64,000 nucleotides of DNA from Paraspadella gotoi (taxonomy: Eukaryota > Chaetognatha), in contig CM119267.1 in NCBI GenBank assembly GCA_051294375.1, positions 18,392,992 to 18,456,991 of the forward strand, read 5' to 3'. A program made the translations under genes and the position numbers. The notes beneath the pieces are model-generated. The model did not search any database. It saw only the letters and a program-made list of their open reading frames with translations, and had not been told where the DNA came from. Shown piece by piece: positions 38,214 to 50,000 of the stretch; the stretch's first letter is position 1, and each line of letters begins with the position of its first letter.

Positions 38214-40434
38214 TCATTGTTGGCCGCATTCGTCCGGCTTCATCACTGCCTCCTCCTGAGTGAGAATCTTGAGTTTCTGTTTGACCGGCCTGTTTGGTGA
38301 CAACTTTTTGTCTTCCAATGGGCTTGTGGGGCGCTCTGCGAGAAAATTAAATTTTATTCTACTGTAGCACTTTGCTGAAAACTGAAAAATGAAAACCAAT
38401 TTTATTTCTATGGTCCTCAGGTCTCATAATGAATGTGCTCAACGGCCAGGCTCAGATGTATCAATGCAATAAAGAATTTAAATAATTAATATAAGTAAAA
38501 CTTAAGTAATTTACAATTAAAATAATTTTCATTGATTCATCCGAGGCCAAGATGCAGTATGTACGACCTCGCGTCAAAGTGTTATAATCATAGGACGTTC
38601 GCCAAAAAAAATACCAATATAATAAAAAATGAGGCAAACCTGAACCAGAAGTGTTGGCGTCGCCGTCGATAGAGGAAAGAACCGTCGATTCATCATAAAA
38701 TTTGGTGGAAGCTCCAGACGTTGTTGACTTGGCGCCGCTGATAAAAAAAAATACTTTGCGGCTTTACTTCTGTTTAGTTTTACAAGGTACATATAGGTTT
38801 ATAGGCCTAAAAAATATTGGACCTGGTCGAATCGATTGGGGGCTCAACGATCTTCCAATCTTCAGGCTTTTTCTCCACGACCACTTTTTGCTTTTTGGTG
38901 GGAGGCGGCTGATTGGAAGAGGTCGTTTCCTCCGACGCCGCCTTCATCTCATTCATTTTCATCGTTAATTTAAAATTTTCGGCTTTTTGCTTTTGGACGT
39001 CTCGCTTTATCTTGGCATTCTCGAATTTCAACCTGCAGACATTTATTAAAAAAAAAAAAAAAAAAAAAAAATATCAGTTCAATATCTAACAGCGCATGTA
39101 TCAGTATTGGACCCTCGCCCTGGCAATATACTCACTTGGAGTTCTCTTCCTTGGCCAGAAGTTTTTCCGTGATTTCGTCCTTCCACCTTTTCTCAATCTT
39201 CTCCGTCTCTTCTTTCTGATTCTCCACGCAATTCCGGTAGTAGTCGACGAGACGATCTTCCGGACGTCCCTTCTCTCCCTTCTTCCGCTCATTCTTCAAC
39301 GCGTCGGCCCTGAGTCGCTCTAATTCCGAGTTTTTCGATTTCATTTCGTTCATCAACTCCCAAATCCGTTCCTCCTTCTCTCTACTTTCGACCTTGAGCA
39401 TTTTGATCTCCTTTTCGATCTCGCCGTACTCCTTGGCGTCCACGCGACCGGCGCAGGACAGCAACATGAGACTCTCGACGTCGTCCTTGAGCCTTTGGTT
39501 GGCCCCCTTGACCAGACGGTAGTTTTCTTCCAGCCGCTCGTAGCGTCCTTTCAATAGAGCGAAGGCCTCTTCGGCCTTGCGCCGTTGATCGTCCAACTCT
39601 CCGAAGAGGCTATTGCCCTGCTCGCGCCCGGTCCCCTGACTCATCCGCTCGTTCTCCAGCAACTGTTCCAGGCCGAGAATGTCTTCCTTTAACCTGCTCA
39701 CGTCGTTCTCGCAGGAATTGAGTTTGCGGCAAAGATGGTCTTTCTCCGCCTCGCTTTCCTCTAGAGACCGTTTTAGCCGCGCAATGTCAAAAGAGAGTCG
39801 TTCCTCGCGAGATGTCATCGACCTCAATTCGGTCTTAAGAGATGAATTTTCCTTTGTCAATTCGTCTACGGAGGCGACAAGAGATCGCTCGTTCTCTTGC
39901 GCGTCGACAGCAAGATTCTGGTCGGCCTTGAGGCGGCGATTTTCGACATCTATCTCCTCCAAACATTTGTCCTTGGTTGAGATTTGCGATTCAAGAAATT
40001 TAATGCGCCGATCTCTTTCCTCGATCTCTAACTCCAGCGTGCGATTTTTGTCGTCGAGGTTCTTTTTGAGAATTTCCGTGTCTTTGCGAAGACGCGCGCA
40101 CTCGTTATCCTCAGAGTTTTTTCGTAGAATGGACCTTTCGGTGGCGTCTTCCTTAAATCAGTATAAGAGATTTTGTAATTTAAAAATATAATCGGCTAAT
40201 GATAATGAAATTTAATGAACAAACCTGCAAAGAAGCCAGGGTATTGTTCGCGACTTCTAGCTTTCTCTTGAGCTGGAAAACTTCTTGAAGGCGCTGATCC
40301 TCTTTCTCGCTGAGTTTTTCACGTAAATCCTCCAGTTCCTTCTCCAGAGAGATATTAGTAGTCAAAAGATTCTGCCCATGACGCGCTGATTGCTCCAGCT
40401 TTGAACATAGTTCTTCTTTACTCATACTATCCAT
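38214..40434 (-). CDS. SPDL1: Spindly (SPDL1), kinetochore dynein adaptor, ~551 aa
   Basis: Recruits dynein-dynactin to kinetochores through the RZZ complex. Exons 40434-40225, 40151-39136, 39032-38823, 38737-38640, 38335-38214 (1,656 nt). The CC1-box-like motif ARHGQNLLTTN lies near residue 18. A long coiled coil carries the diagnostic Spindly motif GNSLFGELDDQRRKAEEA, which binds the dynactin pointed end. A proline/lysine-rich tail ends in CGQQ, a CaaX-type farnesylation box equivalent to the CPQQ end of human Spindly, whose farnesylation is needed for kinetochore binding. An acceptor-like ggtttttgatttcag ends 16 nt before the ATG. Length compares with about 605 aa in human. Confidence 0.93.
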
Positions 40435-40831
40435 TTTTATAACTGTTCGCCTGAAATCAAAAACCAAAACATCCCTCATATATAGATTTATCTATACAGT
40501 TTTAGCCGGGTAAGGCACATTGAGGTTCATGTTTACGAATATACATATGAAAACCTGAATTATATATTATTTTGCATAACTGAACAATGTATAAACACCA
40601 AATTACAATGTACACTAAGACTCAATTACAATGAAAATAACCGTTTCAATTTTTCATTTAAGTTTCCAACAAAATTGTTGACTCACGAACGGAAATTTCA
40701 AAACGCCTATTTAAAAAAATGCATGCACGTTTTAGACAGCTTTCTCTGAGTCAAACAGGGATTACACCAAGAGAATATACAACGGGAATGCATTAGTATT
40801 GGTAATAATCGTAAATTCCTTCGGGTAATTA
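40435..40831. other. Intergenic, TPX2 3' side to Spindly
   Basis: AT-rich. The acceptor-like AG at 40452-40451 lies just before the Spindly ATG. Nothing else is recognised. Confidence 0.55.
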
Positions 40832-43602
40832 TTAGGATTGAGTGTCTTTTTCTCTAGGCTTATATGTCCAATCAGGAGACTCGGGAATCGTCAAAGGTTT
40901 TTCTGACCCATGAATTTTTGGCTCCTTAAAAGTCGGCATTGGTTTTGACTGAGAAAACAAAAAAGAGACTTGAAAGCGTTTTTAATCAATGTTTTCCCCG
41001 ATTTTTATTAAACTAACCTTGTGAACCATCTCTTCTCTCATTTTTTTAATCGTCTCAGCCTCGGCAATCTTAAACAACCGTTGCTCCTCCTCCTCTTCTT
41101 CCCTTTGTCTGAAAAAAAAAGAAAAGAAAGGAGATCCTAAAATTGATAATGCCATTTACAAATAACAACCAAAATGTCAATTGTCAATAATAACCTGGCC
41201 TCTCGAACTGCGCGCTGCGCTTCATTCTCCTCCCAAGCTTCAGCCCGGTCGTTGGTGGCCAAATGAAATTCTTGGAACTCGGTGAAAGGCTTCCGCGTCG
41301 GTTTCGGGATGAAGGGTTTGCTTTCCAGGACCTTGGGAGGTTGAGCCTTGAATTCTTGAGCTTTTTTTAATGTTTCTTTCTCCTCTTTCAACTTATTCTC
41401 AAACTCTTGTTCTTTGTGATGACCTAAAAGCAAACGTTTAACATTTCGGAAAATTTTTATCCGAACTGTTAATAATATCGTTTTCCGAACCTCTCACGTC
41501 GGTCTTCAAATTGAATGGTTTGGGCTGCGTGGCGCGCTGCGGCTTCTTCTCCGGTAAACCATCACTCGGATTGACGGGTAAAGGTTGAGCATGGAACAGC
41601 CTCTTCGCTTTCTCCGTTTCGTGTTCCTAATTAATTTTTTTTTAAAAAAGGGAAATGAGCGTTTCTTTCGGTAGGTTTTCTATTAAATTTTTTTACCTTT
41701 TCAATGAATTTCTCCTTGTGCTCTATCATTTCCTTCGAGCGCAGTTCACATTCGAACGGCTGCGGGATTGTCACTTTTTTTTCTTTTGCTCCCGGATGAG
41801 ACGATCTGATAAAAAAATTGTTTTAAATGCTCTTACCAGACTGAAAAAAAAAACACGCATTACTACAAAGGAAAAGAATCAAATATTCATACCCAATTTT
41901 AAGAGCAGACTTAATCGCGGCCACCGGACCGCGGGTCGAGTTAGATTTTGTAGAAGGCAGTTTCATTCCTCCATGTAATGTTTTCAACGAACTATTGCAT
42001 TCCTGCTATGTATAATATGTATTATGATTTTCATTAAGAAACATAAATAATTGCCTCTGTTCTGTAAAATAAATCTAACAGTAAGTTTAGAAAAATATTA
42101 AATGTTAATAGTTAACTATATATATCTGTCTTATATTTGTTATCTTACCTCATGTTTCTCTTCCTCCTGAGTCTCTACAATCCTTCGTTTCCTGTTCTTT
42201 AACGCAAAAGCCGGTGACTTCGGAAGCGTTACGGGTTTCTTCTTAGCTGCTGGCAATTTCCCGGGGCCTACTTAAAAAAAAACGCATTATCAATCTATCT
42301 AATACTAGATATAAATATGGATACAAGAAACACGCCTTTGAACATTGAAGGATCCAAAACGGTTTTTGAAACGGGTTGCTTTTCGTCTTTTTGAGCGCGA
42401 ATAGCTTTTCTAACTCGACACCTTTCGGGAGTTTTGGTGAAAAACTTGATAAATTTTTCCGCATCAGACTGGTAGGCATTTCGCGAGGCCTGTAAAAAAA
42501 AAATGAATTGGTTGGTATTCGTGGTGAAAACAAAATCGGCCTCGTCTATCAAATCTTTAACAATTTACCATCGACGCTGCGGTGGGCTTGGAACTGACGG
42601 AAAACGCATTAACGACTTTACTGGACGAAGGTTTGGGATTGTCTTTCTTGGTATCCGACCCGTCCTTGGAAAGACGCGTAGGCGATTTTGTTCGAACACG
42701 TTTGGCTCTGGCGTCTAGGAAATAATGAAATCATCGAGCAACGTGACATTTACTTACAGGGGAAAAAAATAACAAAACTCTTTAATTACCTGTTACAAGT
42801 TTAAACGGAGAAACGTTCGTCAACGTCCGCGCGGAGGTCTTCTTAGACTCGAGTAGTCGATCTCTCGCCCTCTGTGCTGCCTTCCTGCTTGACCTAGTCA
42901 AAGAACTGCCTTTCCGCAAACTCCGACGACGTGAGTTACGAATTATGTTGTTCCTGAGAAAATAACAATAAATTATATGAAAAATATAAGCTGAGAATTT
43001 ATAATACAAGAAGTTACCAATCAACGTTCGGGGGAGTAGAGAAAGTAGTAGTCTTCAAGGTTTTTAATTTTGTAAGATCAGGAATGGTCGCCGGAGTCGT
43101 GGCATTCGATGACGCCGTCAATGACGCGGTCGACGACGCCGCCGACTTTCCATTTCGAAAACTATCGACTTCTTCTTTGGTGGCGCACATGTTGGCTCGA
43201 CGCCGTGGGGCAGGCGTGGTCGATGCCGAAGATCCAGCCACGGAAACAGCGGATGTCGCCGTCACCGTCTCGGCAGAGGTAGTTGCTCCCTCAAAATTTG
43301 AGTGTGGCTCTGGGGAATATGGATCTTCTTCGTCCTGTTAATAAGAAGCTTGGGATTTTTATAAATCGGGAATACGTATTACGTTAATAAATACGATTCT
43401 TTAACAGTGGATAATTTTCATAATATAATTCGCAAGAAAAAGTACATAGCGAGTGTTTTAGTACTATTTAGTACTATCTTGTAGGCAAGACCTGCATATC
43501 GGTAAAAGATTCGTTGCTGAACCAAGAATCTCCATGTTCGTCTTCACCCATGTCTCGTTCAAAATCGTAAAACTGTGGTGCGTCCATTCCATTGTAATCC
43601 AT
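40832..43602 (-). CDS. TPX2: TPX2, spindle assembly factor and Aurora A activator, ~600 aa
   Basis: Microtubule-associated protein that nucleates spindle microtubules and activates Aurora A. Exons 43602-43492, 43334-43018, 42953-42790, 42714-42569, 42489-42336, 42267-42149, 42002-41893, 41805-41697, 41626-41491, 41423-41195, 41108-41018, 40948-40832 (1,803 nt). The acidic N-terminus with DSWFSNES resembles the Aurora-binding start. A basic, Ser/Thr-rich middle leads to the TPX2-repeat region: VTLPKSPAFALKNRKRR (almost the vertebrate block), VTIPQPFECELRS, PKPFNLKTDVRG and KPFIPKPTRKPFTEFQEF. The C-terminal MVHKSKPMP and PLTIPESPDW match the Eg5-binding end. The exon 5/6 junction keeps frame only with a GC donor (AAAG|GCGTGT). 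Confidence 0.94.
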
Positions 43603-44003
43603 AATACCGAATGATAGTGTTTGCAGCAAAATTGGTTTTAAAGTATCTAGTAAAGTATCGTGTTCTTTAAAATTTACATCTAAAATATAAAATAGACATG
43701 ACAAAAACATATTTTATAATTTTATGTTTGAAAATTTTGTCTTTCTTTCCCAATAAGAGAACTATTTTTATTTAAAAAAATGTAGAATGTGGAGTTAGTA
43801 AGAGTAATGTCTAAAATTCAATATCAAAAATATGAGAATAGCACCTTGGATTCGGCGATAAACTCGTAATAAAGAGACAATAACAACAAATAAAGCAACA
43901 GATAAAATCGCTCACGAAAGCCGACCCTTATTTCTTACATATATTATTTTTAAAAAAAAGGCAACGGTGAGATAAAGTCATATACACTAACAGTTCTTAA
44001 CCT
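43603..44003. other. Intergenic, citron kinase 3' side to TPX2
   Basis: AT-rich. The TPX2 frame is open upstream of the chosen ATG (43602) to about 43710, but without a better start. No other feature is recognised. Confidence 0.5.
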
Positions 44004-47000
44004 CTATTGGTTAAATTTCGACTGCAACTGACGGAAAGGCGTCGATCTCAAAACCGCCGAAGGAGTCATGGAAGGGGCCTCCGAGGAAGCGACATCCGAG
44101 GAGGCAGCCGTGTTTCCCCCGTCCGAATCCATCCGAAGAGAGCAGGAATCAAGATCCTCGTCTAATTCGGTCAAGTCTTCGAGCGAAGAAACAGAGTTGG
44201 AATCTGTCGACAAGGAAGAAGTGACGGTTTGCACGCTGCCCCCAATCGTGGCGGCGGAAACGAGGCGCCGCTTCGGGAGCGTTTCGTCGTTCCCGCCGAA
44301 AGCGTCGTCGCCGCTCGAATCGCTTCTTTCCCGGCGGGGGGAGTCTTCATCCAGCGATACTATCGAGTCGAGCGTCTGGACGCTATCCGATTTCGAGGCC
44401 GCTCGACGTTTATTCCGCTCCTCCACTCGACGTCGAAGTAGCGCCTCGAAATTGGCTTTAGTAGGCTGCATAGCGAGACGAGCTTCAGCGACGTCTTTCG
44501 AAGCGGTGGCTTTAGCGACTTCCGGCTGCCTATCTTTGACGACCGATTTCACAAACGACTTTGTCGGGGATTTTGGTGGATGGTTAACGATCCGATGAGA
44601 TGGACCATTATTGTCGCTGGAGCAACAGCTGGATCCAGAAGGTGTGGGACGTCGTCGGCCTGCATTAGCCTCGTCCCGTTTGACGACAGCCTTGTTGCTT
44701 CTCTCCTCACTAGGGACACCTTGCCCTTTTATGCAAATTAGCTTAACCCACAATGGTTTCGGACTGGTGGCCACGTAAATAGCGTGAGAATCGATGGATC
44801 TGGACAGCAGTCGAAAATTGGGAAAGACGAAAGAACGCCTCTTCGAAAGAGCCGTCTTGTCGGAGGACAAGAATCTCGTCTCGACGCCGTTAAGGTAGGC
44901 AACGTATATGACGCCACCCACGTGAGCGAAACCCAGCGGAGTTTGCGACCAATGGAACAATTCCTGTCGCGTCCGTCGCCCGAATCCGTCAACGAAAAAG
45001 CCAAACTCGTGGAAGCAGAGAAGAATCTCTTCGTTGCCGTCTTTGTCGCCACCCGATGGAGAGACAAGGATGGCTCCGACCGGAAACGTGGCCCCCGACG
45101 AAAGCTTTTGCAGGACATATTTGTTGTTCTCGTCGCTCTTGTCTAGGAAAAAATTGGCACTGTGGGCGCAGGAGCGCGTCACATCAATCTCGTGAAACTG
45201 ATCGGCGCCGATAATTAGAGAGGGAGAAGGATTGGTCGGATCCTGGTCGTGGAACAGTAGGCAAGAGACCGGTTCGATCACGCGAACCTCTTGGGTGACG
45301 ACGAACTTTCCCAGACGAGGCTGGTACTTAAGGAGGACAACTTTTTCGAAAAGCGCCGCGGCTACCAGGGGACACTCGGCTCTTTCGTCTTGTACGGAAA
45401 AGAGAAGGCAGCCTTCGGCTTCCGGAATCCAAGTAGTATGAACAGAAGGCAGCGCCTTGGCGTAAATGACGCCCTGCACGTCCGACTTGAGTTGGTTGAT
45501 GTCCAGCAAGACGAGATTCCTTTTGGCGCCGATAAGAGCCATGGCGCCTCCCATGGCTACCACCGGCGACATTTGGAAAACGCTCTCCGGGCCACCGACG
45601 CGGGCGTGTCTGTTATTAGCCAGTCGCGCGAGGAAGAGACCAGTGTCGGTGCCGAGGAGAAGCGTCTCGTTGTCGAGAATCAAGCAGCAGTTGATATCGA
45701 GGTGGTGCTTGTCGCGAAGAGTGAGCAACGGGTTGCCTAGCAACGACGACGAATCGCCACTGTCTCCCGATCCAAACTGTAGATTCTCTTTTTCTTCTCC
45801 GTCGAAAACAACGCGCATGAGAGCCGTCATCCAACTCTTCTTCGAGTCAACGTCGGCAGCGAGAAAGTGAAGGGTTCTCGCTGGCCAACAAGTCGTCGAC
45901 GGCTGCAGCTCCATCTTGAAGATGCAGCGCATCTCGTTGGGAGAGACGCCGCCGAGCAGCGAATCGGCCGAATCAGCGTGGATGGCGCTAACGCCAACGG
46001 ACGCGCCATCTCTCGGCCGCAGATCGAATCGATCAATCGGTCGGGTTTTGTTCTCATCGAGGACGGTGAGGACGGCGTCCGGGGCGTTAAGGTCGACCCA
46101 GCGTTTCTCCCATTTTCCGGAGGCAACGTGAAAAACTTGCAAAACTCCGCCTTTGCTCGAGTCTGCCAGCGACCGAGAGCCGGGGGTTCTTGACGAAGAC
46201 GGCGATAGAAAGTAATCGAATTGATCGAGCGGCTGACCGCAATCGTCGCTCGATTTGGCGGCGCAAGCGTTATGAACGACGGTCTTGCAATCGGAGCACC
46301 GCTGAGCTTTGGCGCCGAAACGCGCCGTCCCCATGCAAATGGAGCACTTGGCAGGACGAGAGACGAGAAAGGCGGAAAATTGATGGAAAGTGGGGCGGCG
46401 AACGGGAGCGGCGTTGGCGGGCGGCGGAGTCGGAACCAACGACGCCGATTGAGTTCTAACACTACTGCATGCGGAGGTGACGGAGGGAGTGGCGCTGTCG
46501 TAACCCGAAGTGAAGTTAGCGCCTGGGTGTGAGAGAAGTATGCGTGATGAAGTCGATTGCGATGATGATCGTTGAGATGCTTTTTTTCTTGAATAACTAC
46601 TGTAATGGCCGTCACTACGTTAGTATGATACAATAAATACTAGGATTTTGAGATGAAACGTGCCCGAGATGACTCGCACCAAGCGACACTGAGCAAGATT
46701 TTATTTGGCAGTTGCATAAATAATTCCCCCCAAGCGTAGATCACCGACACACCAATCACCGTAAAAAGCTCGATGTGAACATGACGTTTTGACTGGTTTT
46801 AAAAACTGTACCTTCGTTCCGCGAAGAGATTTCCGACGAGGACTGCGTCTCCTCCGAACCGGAAATCGAGGCTGTCTCCGATTCCTCTTCCGGAAGATTC
46901 TCTGAATCGTTGGCGGAGGAAGCGAGAGAGACGGCGTCGGCCGAAGACACGGAATCGTCGAAAATCTCGTGAACGATGTTTTCTTCGGAGAAATCCACGT

Positions 47001-50000
47001 TTTTCCTCTGTCGCTTTTTTCGACTCGATTCTGCGCTTTCCTCTAAAGTAACTTCGCTCTGCGATTCGTGCGGTCGACGCGTCGTCGTCTTACGAGAGAT
47101 ATGCGGCTGCGTCCGGGTTTTCTCAGGCTGTAGCTGCGGCGGCGGCTGCAACGGAGGAGAGTAATTCGGGGCCACGTTGATTTCGGCCATTATTCGTGGG
47201 AGCGTATCTCGCGAATCTTTGGACGACGACTTCAAGGCCCCAAAGATTCCGCGTTTTTTTCTTCTTTCCTCTTCCTCGGATTTCATTTTTTCCTGCAGGT
47301 GCTGAATTAGCTTGCTGTGCTGTTGAATTTGGCTCTGCATACGATATTTTTCCGTTCCGTGCGTCATATTTTCTTTCTCCATCTTCGTCTCGAGGTTCAT
47401 GAGTTGCAAATGAAGTTGTTCTTTTTCTTCATTAGTAGAATCCAACTGCTGTTTAAGTGCGGCGTTGATTTCTTGCGATTGCTTAAATTGGGTCAACATC
47501 GCGGACATTTCCTCTTTGAGCGAGTTGTTTTCTTCCTCGTTGGTGTCGAGATATTTCGACTTAATCTTTATTTTACTCTCTAACATGGCGTTTTGCTTAG
47601 TCACCTCGGCCAATTCATCGTGCACTGTGGCCAACTCGTGACGTTTAATTGTTAGTTGAGCCTGGAGAGCGTCGGTTTCTTGGCGATAACCGTTAAAAAC
47701 TGTGTCTAGCTTCTCCCCGGTCTGTTTCTTAAGATTTTCCGCCGTTTGGCGCATTCTCTGTTCACATGTCAATTTGGCTTCTAACTCTAAAACCTGCTTG
47801 TGATTTTCTTCGTATTTCTGCTTGTACTCTTTCACCAAATTTTCGTTTTCTTTCCCAGCATCTTCCTTTTCGCTCAAAAGCTTTTCCAAAGCCGTCAGGT
47901 GTTCTTCCTGCTCGGTGCACATGGCTTCCAACAGCTTTACCTTCTGCGTTTTGGCCGTTATGTCCTCCTTTTCCTCCTTGAACGAACTCAATTCGCCCTC
48001 GAGTCGGTCGCGGATGATTTTGCTCGATTCCATTTTTCGCTCCAATTCTCTAACCTTAAGAGTCAGAGAATCTTTTTCCTTCGTCAGCGATCCCAGACGA
48101 TTCAATTGACTCGTCGCCAACTTAAGCTTGGTATCGACCTCGGCTTTTTGAGTGAGAATCGACTCGTAGTCAAACTTGAGGCTCTTCGCGGATTGAACGT
48201 CGTCGGCGTCCCTTTTCATCCGCTCTTTCAAATCCTTTTCCGTATGTTGAGCCGTTTCCAACTTGGCCTTGGCGACAACGGCGTCGCTTTTGGCCGTCCG
48301 CAGCTCCTCCCACAAACTGGAATTCTCCTTCTTTAGCTTGTCCTTCTCCTCGTCCTTTTCGTTTTTCAACTCCTCCAGCTCCTTCTTCGTCTTTTCCAGC
48401 TCCCTCTCTCTGGCGTTCTTGATCGCCTCCAGCACCGTCTTGTCTCGCTGAAGCTCGGCCACGGTTCGCTCCTCCGCCGAAGCTTTTGTCATCAACTCCT
48501 TCCTCGAGAGGCTGCGTCGGTTGGCCTCGGCGAGCTTTTGCTCCAAAATCGAGATTTGCTCTTCGAGCTCGGGGCATTTCTTCCGCGAATCGTTCTTATC
48601 CTTCTCCGCTCTCTTCCGGTCCTCGTCGGCATACTTGATTGACTCGCGCATGCGTTCTATCTTTCGCTCAAAGGTCTTGATCTCGACTTCGTGGAGCCGT
48701 TCGCTCTCTTTTCGCTCCCGCTCCAGTCGAGCGAGATTCATCTTCATCGTCTCTGCCTCTTGTTTAAGAATCAAGTTTTGTTCCTTGAGAGAATCCTTGA
48801 CAAATTCAGGGTCGATGCATTCGAGAAGGGACTGGCGGTTAGAGTTGTCGCGAAGACGTTCGATGTCGTCGCGAGCCGATTGCAGCGCGTCGTCCTTTTC
48901 GTCGACCAAGATTTGGAACTGGCATAGATCCTAGGAAGGCTTGCATTCAGGACATTTTCTTTTTCCGGGGCAAATTAGAAAGAACCTACCTTTTCAACTT
49001 CTCCCTTTTGCTTAACGACGGAATTCAATTCCTCCTTCAATTCTGTTATCTTCTTTTTCAGATCATCAATCTCACATTCCGTCCGGACGAGAGGTTCCAA
49101 ATCTAAAACACTCCTACGACTTTTCTTGAGGGTCTGCGAAAAAAGAAATGGATTTTGCAGTTAGGTACATAGGGGTACTAACTTACTATTTGAAATAGAT
49201 CAGATTTACGATTTACCTTTTTCTCATTTTCTCCGTTTGAATATTCATTCACTTTGCGCAACTTTGATTCTACTTCAATCAACGTCTTTTCACGATCTAG
49301 TTTCACATTCTCCAATTCTTTTTTCACGGCCCAATAATTCTACAAAAAATGTAAGAAAAATTCTTATTGGGTTAAATTTTAGCATTTGCAAGCAAATCAT
49401 TTTTTCTTTTAATTTAATTTAATGTTGTGGCGGTATATTCACACCGCCTTACGTCCACCATCCTTCAGCCAAATCCATTGGCTCAGAGGGGGAACACACC
49501 ATCCCAGGCGTAGTGTTCCATCCACAGTCCTAACGACTTCCCTCTGCGTTGGCAAAGCGAGACCGTCCTAGGGTAACCGCGCCAGTGACTGGAGGCGTCA
49601 CTGAGGGTCGGAAGCCCCCAAAGCCAACAGTGAGATGCCCCATCCCAATGGGCATCACAGGCAACCCGGCTGTTGCCATAATGTCATGTTTATTTAAAGT
49701 AGTTTGTACGTTCGTCGTTGTCATAGACGAAAATCGTATCAAATTTACATTAAGATTATCGTCTTATATGGAAAATTTAAAATCTAGCTAGCATTGCGCT
49801 TAGGATATATAGTATATAAACTATATATAGGATATATTATATACCTTTTGAGCGTTATCCCTCTCGCGAATGATTTCTTCGAGTACGGGCCACATATCCT
49901 CCAATTCGCGACGCGCTTGCAGAGTTTTCGTATCGACAAAGGCCTCACACGCCCGAGCATTCTCCGCAAGCATCTCCTGCGCTTCTCTTTCACGATCTTT

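Noticed and set aside
44068-46532. Several plus-strand open frames of 70-176 codons
   Set aside because: Shadows of the GC-rich last exon of citron kinase. They carry no conserved motifs.
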